64,000 nucleotides of DNA from CAXBMB01 sp052078155 (GTDB taxonomy: Bacteria > Pseudomonadota > Alphaproteobacteria > Kiloniellales > DSM-21159): the NCBI GenBank assembly GCA_052078155.1, contig JBQJBP010000005.1:62001-126000 (forward strand), given 5' to 3'. Under the pieces are notes generated by a model. That model was given only the letters and a program-made list of their open reading frames with translations. It was not told the origin of the DNA and did no database searches. Shown here one piece after another: positions 51,600 to 58,221 of the stretch. Each line of letters opens with the position of its first letter. Position 1 is the first letter of the stretch. Both the position numbers and the translations under genes were made by a program.

Positions 51600-52526
51600 T
51601 CATCCTCCGGCTTTCAGTCCCTCAATGACCTGGGCGACCAGGGGATTGTCAGCTGCAGCGGCCGCCACCTCCAGCGTTAAACTACGCTCCAAGGTTACCC
51701 GCAGGTCAAAAGGGGCTACCAGACTGCCCTTTGCCAGATGCCGCTCAACCAGGACCTCATGCCCCATGAGCACCCCCGCGCCGTTCTTCGCCTCTTCCAG
51801 CGCCAGACTGTAGAGGGAATAGACCGCGCCGCGGCCACCTGGCTGGATAACCTCTTTGCCTTGCCGCTGTAGCTCAGCACTCCAGATCTCCCAGTCGTGG
51901 GGCCAGCTGCTGTCCTGCAGGCAGGGGTACGCTTGCAGATCGGCGGGAGAAAGGAGGCTTTCGGCCAGCAGCGGCGCACACACGGGAAAAATAACGTCCG
52001 GGGCCAGATCGATGGTCTGCCCGCCCGCCACGGAGGGGCCAAAGAACAGCGACAGGTCATAGGGCTCCCGGGTCAGGTTGGGTCGGTGTTCCAGAGCTGT
52101 TACCGAAATGCTCACTTGCGGTGCTGACGCCCTGAGGGCAGGCAGGCGTGGTGACAGCCAGAGCTGAGCAACGGAAGGCAAGGCAGCAATTCGGATTTCC
52201 CGAGGGCTGGCCTCCACCCGCAGCTTCTGGACCGCCAGTCCCAAGCGGTCAAAAGCTTCGGTGAAATCAGACAGAACATTCTGACCCAGAGCAGAGAGTT
52301 TGACCCCCTGCGCCTGCCGGACAAAGAGAGGAACCCCAACCCATGCTTCCAGGCTCTTGATCTGCTGGGCTACGGCCCCCGGCGTCACCCCCAGTTCATC
52401 GGCCGCCAGAGCAAAGGACTGTAAGCGCGCCGCCGCTTCAAACGCCCGCAAGGCAGTCAAGGCAACGCCCTTGGGACGCGGTGGAGCCAGAGACGGAGGC
52501 CCGGAAGATCGAGAAGAAGGAGGCAC
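51600..52526 (-). CDS. LysR family transcriptional regulator (GcvA-like)
   Basis: A 308-residue regulator with N-terminal winged helix (ALTALRAFEAAARLQSFALA, ELGVTPGAVAQQIKSLE) and a substrate-binding domain. The ATLRAFEAAAR start and VTPGAVAQQIK helix are in the style of GcvA-type LysR proteins. It is divergent from a serine hydroxymethyltransferase-like gene and likely regulates it. The control region includes a hexanucleotide repeat near that gene. Confidence 0.88.
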   Translation of the reverse strand: MPPSSRSSGPPSLAPPRPKGVALTALRAFEAAARLQSFALAADELGVTPGAVAQQIKSLEAWVGVPLFVRQAQGVKLSALGQNVLSDFTEAFDRLGLAVQKLRVEASPREIRIAALPSVAQLWLSPRLPALRASAPQVSISVTALEHRPNLTREPYDLSLFFGPSVAGGQTIDLAPDVIFPVCAPLLAESLLSPADLQAYPCLQDSSWPHDWEIWSAELQRQGKEVIQPGGRGAVYSLYSLALEEAKNGAGVLMGHEVLVERHLAKGSLVAPFDLRVTLERSLTLEVAAAAADNPLVAQVIEGLKAGG

Positions 52527-52660
52527 GGATCAATCCCCTTTTCAGCAAGATACAGGCAGAGTTTTTCTAGGGCTAGAGATTAGCAGAACTGGTTTGCGCC
52601 ACCAGCAGAAATTCTTTCTTCTGCGCTTAACAGATTGCCGGTTCTGCAACAGTCCCTCTC

Positions 52661-52696
52661 TCTTTGCCTTTGCCTTTGTCTTTGTCTTTGTCTCTG
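52661..52696. repeat. Hexanucleotide tandem repeat in the leader of the SHMT-like gene
   Basis: Six units: TCTTTG, CCTTTG, CCTTTG, TCTTTG, TCTTTG and TCTCTG. The last G is also the first base of the GGAG ribosome site (52696-52699), 6 bp before the ATG at 52706. Copy number changes would move the promoter and ribosome site relative to each other. Confidence 0.8.
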
Positions 52697-52705
52697 GAGC
52701 CTCTC

Positions 52706-54031
52706 ATGTCCCACCTCGCTGCCCGCGCCTGGGTGCCCGCTGCCTGTGAAACCCGGGTGCAACAACTTGCCGACAAAGCTGGCAAGATTTCTTCTGCCGA
52801 TCTCGCCAGCCATCTGGAAGCTCTGGCTGAAGAAAACAAAACCATCCACGAACGGGACTGCTTCAACCTCAACCCGGCCACCAATGTCATGAACCCACGG
52901 GCCGAAGCCCTGCTGGCATCCGGCCTGGGATCCCGGCCTTCACTGGGCTATCCCGGTGACAAGTACGAGATGGGTCTGGAAGCCATCGAGGAAATCGAGG
53001 TTATTGCCGCGGAACTGGCTGCAGAGGTCTTCCAGGCCCGTTACGCTGAAGTCCGTGTTGGCTCCGGCGCGCTGGCCAACCTTTATGGCTTCATGGCCAT
53101 GTGCCAGCCTGGCGACAGCATCATCGTGCCGCCTGCGAGCATCGGCGGCCATGTCACCCACCAGGACGCCGGTTGCGCCGGTCTCTATGGCCTGGACATC
53201 CATGAAGCCCCGGTGAACGCGGACGGCTACACCGTGGATCTGGAGGGATTGAGCGCCCTGGCGCGCAAGGTCAAACCCAGCCTGATCACCATCGGCGGCA
53301 GCCTCAACCTCTTCCCTCATCCGGTCAAAGAAATCCGCGCCATTGCCGACAGCGTCGGGGCAAAGGTCCTGTTTGATGCAGCCCACCAGTGCGGCATCAT
53401 CGCCGGACAGGCCTGGGCCAATCCCCTGGCTGAAGGGGCCCACATGATGACTATGAGCACCTACAAAAGCCTGGGCGGTCCGGCAGGCGGACTGATCGTC
53501 AGCAATGAAGCAGACCTGATCCAGCGGCTGGACGCCATCGCCTTTCCCGGCCTGACCGCCAACTTCGATGTGGCCAAGACCGCCGCGCTGGCCATGACCC
53601 TGCTGGACTGGCGGGACCAGGGCCAGGCCTATGCTGCGGCCATGTGTTCCCTGTCCCGGGCTTTTGCCCAGTCCCTGGCGGATCAGGGGTTGACGGTTTT
53701 TGCCGCCGACAAAGGCTTTACCCGCTCGCACCAGTTTGCTCTGGAGGCTGCCCCTCTGGGGGGCGGTCAGACCGCATCTAAGAAACTGCGCCAGGCAGGC
53801 TTCCTGGCCTGTGGTATTGGCCTGCCCATCGCCGCGGTCGACGGCGACATGAACGGCCTGCGCTTTGGCACGCCAGAACTGGTGCGCTGGGGCATGACCG
53901 ATCAGCACGCCCCTAAACTGGCGGAACTGGTAGCCCGTGCCCTGAGCTTCAACGATCCGGAAAGCCTGGCAGCTGAAGTCGCAGCTTTCCGTGGCCAGTT
54001 CACCCAGATGCACTTCGTCAACGAGGAATAA
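52706..54031 (+). CDS. Serine hydroxymethyltransferase-like PLP enzyme (glyA paralogue)
   Basis: A 441-residue PLP enzyme of the SHMT family. The PLP Lys lies in MSTYKSLGGPAGGLI, where canonical GlyA has TTTTHKTLRGPRGG. Upstream blocks are MNPRAEALLASGLGSRPSLG, VRVGSGALANLYGFMAM, PASIGGHVTHQDAG and LFDAAHQCGIIAG. Changes at conserved folate-side positions suggest a paralogue with another role, for example on alpha-methylserine, threonine or other beta-hydroxy amino acids. It has its own divergent LysR regulator. The ATG at 52706 with GGAG is clear; an in-frame ATG within the hexamer repeat at 52664 is unlikely. Confidence 0.82.
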   Translation: MSHLAARAWVPAACETRVQQLADKAGKISSADLASHLEALAEENKTIHERDCFNLNPATNVMNPRAEALLASGLGSRPSLGYPGDKYEMGLEAIEEIEVIAAELAAEVFQARYAEVRVGSGALANLYGFMAMCQPGDSIIVPPASIGGHVTHQDAGCAGLYGLDIHEAPVNADGYTVDLEGLSALARKVKPSLITIGGSLNLFPHPVKEIRAIADSVGAKVLFDAAHQCGIIAGQAWANPLAEGAHMMTMSTYKSLGGPAGGLIVSNEADLIQRLDAIAFPGLTANFDVAKTAALAMTLLDWRDQGQAYAAAMCSLSRAFAQSLADQGLTVFAADKGFTRSHQFALEAAPLGGGQTASKKLRQAGFLACGIGLPIAAVDGDMNGLRFGTPELVRWGMTDQHAPKLAELVARALSFNDPESLAAEVAAFRGQFTQMHFVNEE

Positions 54032-54125
54032 TCTGCATCTGCCCGCGCGCAGGCCCCTATCAGCCAGCCAGAACACCGCCTGACCATGAGCCTGACGGCT
54101 TCTTCCTGAAGCCGCAGCGCTCTTG

Positions 54126-54800
54126 TCAGGCGGTCTTCTTTGGTGCCTTCGGACTTTCTTTGCGCAGGAAGCGCAGCAAAGCAAAGGCATCAGGCTGAGG
54201 GCGTGTTTTTGCCTGGGAGTTATCCTGCAGGTTCTTTCCGGCTGCCAGATCGCGGACTCCCTTCCACTGCTGCCTGGCCTCTTCATAGCTCAGCCCCAGC
54301 CAGCGTTCAGCCAGATGCCGGGGAATGGCCTGCAGACAATCGGCACAGCGGTGCAGTTGCTGCTGGCAGTTTTTGCCCGCACGCAGCTCAAGCCCCAGGC
54401 TGTCACGGCCACCGCAGTGAGGGCAGCGGAAGCGTTGCGAAACCCTGCGCATGCCACTTTTTGCGACGGAACCGCGAGAGGGGAGAGCCCTGGTCGGGGT
54501 CTCTGCCAGACGATCCTGCTGATCAGCCCTGGGGACACTCGGGATACTTGGGACACTTGGGATACTGGGGGTGCAGGGGATGCTGGGGGCGTAGGGAGAA
54601 CCGGAGGCACGGGGAGTAAGGGACGGCTGGGCTGGCTGCAAAGGCAGAAGCCTTGCCTGCGGCGTCTCCTGCTCGCTGAGGCCTGCCGCGATATCCGTGC
54701 TGTGCCAGGCCGGTTCAGGAAAAGACACAACCGACGCACCTGCGGTGCAGCCCCTGACGTCGGGCCTCTGTTGCAGGGCGGTTTGAGTACCATCAGGCAT
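54126..54800 (-). CDS. Zinc-ribbon protein with proline-rich repeats, unknown function
   Basis: A 224-residue protein from the ATG at 54800, chosen because GGAGGA lies just upstream. Residues about 75-100 are a Ser/Pro repeat (PSIPCTPSIPSVPSIPSVP), coded by 9-bp tandem DNA repeats at 54530-54600. Residues about 130-170 form a likely zinc ribbon: CPHCGG, then CADC about 28 residues on. The tail is basic. It may bind nucleic acid. No family recognised. It is convergent with the SHMT-like gene. Confidence 0.6.
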   Translation of the reverse strand: MPDGTQTALQQRPDVRGCTAGASVVSFPEPAWHSTDIAAGLSEQETPQARLLPLQPAQPSLTPRASGSPYAPSIPCTPSIPSVPSIPSVPRADQQDRLAETPTRALPSRGSVAKSGMRRVSQRFRCPHCGGRDSLGLELRAGKNCQQQLHRCADCLQAIPRHLAERWLGLSYEEARQQWKGVRDLAAGKNLQDNSQAKTRPQPDAFALLRFLRKESPKAPKKTA

Positions 54801-55172
54801 AAAAAAATCCTCCAGGGATGACCCATCGTGGGGTTCCGAGGAGGACTGACGCTGAGAAACCGAATTGCTGCCGGAGTGCTTTGCCTCTTGCCTGTTGTGC
54901 CACCGGGAGTGCCGGCAGGCCACTTCAGGACCAGGTAAAGTCCAACCGCATCGTCGTGCCACCGTTGCCCGGTCAGGCTGGTTGGCGGGGCGCGTCAGCC
55001 CTCTCGTGATGCAATGGGGGAAAGATAGCGGAATTCTTCCGTCGTTCAAGGAAAAATTCCGCTGTCAGTGGATTTTCACTGTGTGAGTGGAGAAACACGA
55101 AGACCCTCCAGGCCAGAACCTACAGGAATCAGGCCCCGGAAGCGGCGGACACTCCGTCCCCTCTTTCCCCGT
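54801..55172. other. Gap between the zinc-ribbon gene and the Mrp operon end
   Basis: No gene is supported. It should hold the minus-strand promoter of the zinc-ribbon gene and the 3' end of the Mrp operon; no T-run terminator or repeat element is seen. Confidence 0.4.
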
Positions 55173-55553
55173 TCAGGAGGTCTGCCCCGGCCCGGAGGGA
55201 GGAGGATCATCATAGCCTGCCCAGCCATAGGTGCCTTCGCATTTGGGCAGTTCTTCTTCTTTGACGTTCTCCAGCATGTGAGCCTTGGCAATGAAATTGG
55301 CCACCACAGGCGCAGTCAGCAGCAGGAAAAGCGTAATCATCAGCTCGTGGAACCAGACCACCCCTTCGGTAACCAGGAAGTAGATCATGGAGGCGATCAG
55401 CACCCCGCCGACACCGAGCGTCGTGGCCTTGGTCGGCGCATGCAGCCGAAGCATGGTTTCAGGCAGTTTCAGCAGGCCAAAAGAACCGACAATGCCGAAG
55501 AAGCCGCTGACGACAAGAAAGAAGGAGATCAGAATTTCAGCCAGAAAGCTCAT
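55173..55553 (-). CDS. mrpG: Mrp Na+/H+ antiporter subunit G
   Basis: A 126-residue inner-membrane protein with three predicted helices, matching MrpG/PhaG: ILISFFLVVSGFFGIVGSFG, then LHAPTKATTLGVGGVLIAS, the family block with a conserved Lys. It is the last gene of the mrpABCDEFG set; it starts 9 bp after mrpF ends. The C-terminal tail is hydrophilic. Confidence 0.92.
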   Translation of the reverse strand: MSFLAEILISFFLVVSGFFGIVGSFGLLKLPETMLRLHAPTKATTLGVGGVLIASMIYFLVTEGVVWFHELMITLFLLLTAPVVANFIAKAHMLENVKEEELPKCEGTYGWAGYDDPPPSGPGQTS

Positions 55554-55562
55554 AACGCCCCC

Positions 55563-55832
55563 CTACTCAATGATGTCGCCGCGCAGGATGTAGCGGCAGT
55601 AAGCAACGGTTGAAACAAACCCGACCATGGCAAAGAGCATGGAGGCCTCAAAGTACACCCGCGTGCCATGCAGGATGCCGTAGAGCGTCAGCAGGGCGAT
55701 GGCGTTGATCACCATGGTATCCAGCGCCAGGATGCGATCGGCCACTTTGTCGGCGCGGGCCAGGTGATAAAGATTGAACAGCAAAGCCAAGCCGAAGCAG
55801 CCGAACGCGAACATCAAAGCGTAGGTAATCAT
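55563..55832 (-). CDS. mrpF: Mrp Na+/H+ antiporter subunit F
   Basis: An 89-residue protein with three membrane helices, matching MrpF/PhaF: ADKVADRILALDTMVINAIALL is the conserved block with Arg and Asp. It overlaps the mrpE stop by 4 bp (ATGA). Confidence 0.92.
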   Translation of the reverse strand: MITYALMFAFGCFGLALLFNLYHLARADKVADRILALDTMVINAIALLTLYGILHGTRVYFEASMLFAMVGFVSTVAYCRYILRGDIIE

Positions 55833-56320
55833 ACGAAAGCCTCCAGCAAACGGCGCTCATAGCGGTTCTTGATTTCATCACGCACCCCCTCGGGGTCGTC
55901 GGTGTGCAGGCAGTGAACCAGCAGCTCCGACGCATCGGCACTGACCATGGCCGTCACCGTTCCCGGTGTCAGCGTGATGGTCCCGGCCAGCACGGTGATG
56001 GCCTCCGGCGAGGTCAGCTCCAGGGGCACAGAAACCCAGGCCGGGTGAATGTCCTTGTTCCTTTTGAACAGGATGATGCTGGCGACCACGAAGTTGGCCA
56101 CCACAATATCCCAGAGAACAATCAGCACATACTCTGCCACCTTCAGCGGGTTACGCAGCGTCGGACGATTGGGCCAGAAGCGGGCCGTTGCCAGGGGAAT
56201 GACCAGCCCCAGGAAGAAGCCCAGCAGCAGATTGCCCAGCGAGAAGGACGCCATCAGCAAGAGCCAGACCAGGGTCAGCATCAGGGTCAGAAGCGGGTGG
56301 GGCAGGATTTTCTTGATCAT
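55829..56320 (-). CDS. mrpE: Mrp Na+/H+ antiporter subunit E
   Basis: A 163-residue membrane protein of the MrpE/PhaE family: two hydrophobic segments at the start (LLTLMLTLVWLLLMA, LLGFFLGLVIPLA), then LVIPLATARFWPN, and the conserved C-terminal TITLTPGTVTAMVSAD segment. Start at 56320 overlaps the mrpD stop by 4 bp; an open frame extends upstream but is out of family. Confidence 0.92.
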   Translation of the reverse strand: MIKKILPHPLLTLMLTLVWLLLMASFSLGNLLLGFFLGLVIPLATARFWPNRPTLRNPLKVAEYVLIVLWDIVVANFVVASIILFKRNKDIHPAWVSVPLELTSPEAITVLAGTITLTPGTVTAMVSADASELLVHCLHTDDPEGVRDEIKNRYERRLLEAFV

Positions 56321-57861
56321 TTGACCTCTCCCACCAGAACGGCATCGATGTAGGTAAGCGGACTGTAGAGCTGATCTGCTGTTGCCTGCAGATAGTCGGT
56401 CACCGGTCCGGCCAGTACCGACAGGGCCACCAAAGCGGCCAGCGGCAGCATGGCGGCCAGCACCGGATAAAGAACGGCACCTGACATTGGCGGTCCGCCG
56501 CGCCATTCACCGCTGTCTTCAGCCTGACCTTCCACCGGTTCGGTTTTCCAGAACAGCGCACTGCCGGCCCGGGCAAAACCCACAACCATCAGCAGGGAGG
56601 TGATCAGGATCGTCGCCCAGACCAGAACCATCTGTTCACTGCTTTGGGCTGAGGCCAGAACCATCAGCTTGCCCAGGAACCCGGACAGCGGCGGCATCCC
56701 GGCCATGGCAATGGCCACCACAAAAAAGAGTGCGGCCAGCAATCCGTTTTGCGCCATGGGCAAAGCAGATTTCAGCCAGTCACCGGCTTCTTTGCGCCGG
56801 TCTGTCACCAGATCCGCAATCAGGAACAGGGCCGCCGCGGCAAAGGTGGAGTGGATCATGTAATAGAGCGCCGCCAGGGTGGCCTGCGGTGTGAAGAGGG
56901 AGACCGCCACCATCAGCGTCCCCATGGAGGCCAGCACGGCAAAGGACGCCAGGGGCAGCAGCCGCTTGGCCCCCAGCACGCCAACCGCCCCCAGCACCAG
57001 CGTGATGATCGCCCCGGGCAGCAGCCAGTCAGCGGCCAGCGACCCGGTCACCTCGTTCCCCGGTGCAAAGGCAATGGTGTAGAAGCGCAGGATGGCGTAA
57101 ACGCCCACCTTGGTCATGATGGCAAAGAGAGCCGCCACGGCAGCCGGGGCACAGGCGTAGGTCTTGGGCAGCCAGAACTGCACGGGAAAGAGCGCTGCTT
57201 TAACGGCAAAGACCACCATCAGAAGGACAGCCGCAACCCTCACCAGGGCGGCATCGCCCGCAGGCAGGTTGCCCATCTTCACCGCCAGGTCAGCGATGTT
57301 GAGCGTGCCCGTCGTGGCATAAAGCGTGCCCAGCGCAACCAGGAACAGGGTCGAGCCCGCCAGGTTCATCACCACGTACTGCAGACCTGCCTGCAACCGT
57401 TCTGCCCCGCCGCCAAAAATCATCAGGCCGTAGGAGGCAATCAGCAACACCTCGAAGAAGACAAAGAGGTTGAACGCATCACCGGTCAGGAAGGCACCGC
57501 CAACCCCCATCATCAGGAAGTGGAACAGCGGATGGAAATGCCGCCCGCGGGTGTCCCAGCCACTGGCCACCACATAAAGCAGCACCATGAAAGCCAGCGT
57601 CGACAGCAGCACCAGCATCAGGGCAGCCAAGCGGTCCAGAACCAGCACGATGCCGAAAGGTGCCGGCCAGTTGCCCAACTCATAAAGCCAGACAGTGCCA
57701 TCGGCGGTCATGGACATCAGGCCGAAAGAGATCAGCATCAGCGCCAGTGACCCGGACAGAGAAAACACCCGGGACAACAGGGCGTCATAGCGCATCACCA
57801 CGGCCAGGATCGGAGCCAGAACAGCGGGCAGAACGACCGGCGCAATAATCCAATGGGTCAT
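56317..57861 (-). CDS. mrpD: Mrp Na+/H+ antiporter subunit D
   Basis: A 514-residue protein with about 14 helices, homologous to the ND2/ND4/NuoN family and MrpD/PhaD: AFNLFVFFEVLLIASYGLM with conserved Glu, AALFPVQFWLPKTYACAPA with Lys, and AYRxx-type helix-breaking motifs. It forms the proton or sodium channel together with MrpA. ATGA overlap with mrpC before it and mrpE after it. Confidence 0.94.
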   Translation of the reverse strand: MTHWIIAPVVLPAVLAPILAVVMRYDALLSRVFSLSGSLALMLISFGLMSMTADGTVWLYELGNWPAPFGIVLVLDRLAALMLVLLSTLAFMVLLYVVASGWDTRGRHFHPLFHFLMMGVGGAFLTGDAFNLFVFFEVLLIASYGLMIFGGGAERLQAGLQYVVMNLAGSTLFLVALGTLYATTGTLNIADLAVKMGNLPAGDAALVRVAAVLLMVVFAVKAALFPVQFWLPKTYACAPAAVAALFAIMTKVGVYAILRFYTIAFAPGNEVTGSLAADWLLPGAIITLVLGAVGVLGAKRLLPLASFAVLASMGTLMVAVSLFTPQATLAALYYMIHSTFAAAALFLIADLVTDRRKEAGDWLKSALPMAQNGLLAALFFVVAIAMAGMPPLSGFLGKLMVLASAQSSEQMVLVWATILITSLLMVVGFARAGSALFWKTEPVEGQAEDSGEWRGGPPMSGAVLYPVLAAMLPLAALVALSVLAGPVTDYLQATADQLYSPLTYIDAVLVGEVK

Positions 57862-58220
57862 GCCTGTTCTCCCGTCTTCTGATTACTGTCGTCCGGGTCT
57901 TCAGACATGTTGATCTTGTCGTCTCCGCTTTCCAGGTAAGCCCCCAGGCCGATCAGCACCACAACGGCTGTCATGCCAAAGGAGATCACAATGGCCGTCA
58001 GAACCAGAGCCTGCGGCAGAGGATCGGTGTAGGTGGTCACCCCCTCTTCCAGCACAGGCGGGGCGTTAACAGCCAGCCGGCCCGTGGCGAAGAGGAAAAC
58101 ATTCACCGCGTAAGAGAGCATCATGGTTCCCAGAATGACCGGGAAGGCCCTGAGCCGCAGGATCAGATAGATCCCCGCAGCGGTCAGAACGCCAATGGCG
58201 CTGGCAACGAGCAGTTCCAT
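57858..58220 (-). CDS. mrpC: Mrp Na+/H+ antiporter subunit C
   Basis: A 120-residue protein with three helices, related to NuoK: MELLVASAIGVLTAAGIYLI, then LRAFPVILGTMMLSYAVNVFLF, and PLPQALVLTAIVISFGMTAV. The start at 58220 is separated by 1 bp from the mrpAB stop. The charged C-terminal tail is typical. Confidence 0.93.
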   Translation of the reverse strand: MELLVASAIGVLTAAGIYLILRLRAFPVILGTMMLSYAVNVFLFATGRLAVNAPPVLEEGVTTYTDPLPQALVLTAIVISFGMTAVVVLIGLGAYLESGDDKINMSEDPDDSNQKTGEQA

Positions 58221-58221
58221 A

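Noticed and set aside
52940..54286. 448-codon open frame antisense to the SHMT-like gene
   Set aside because: Shadow of a clear PLP enzyme gene, no recognisable features of its own.
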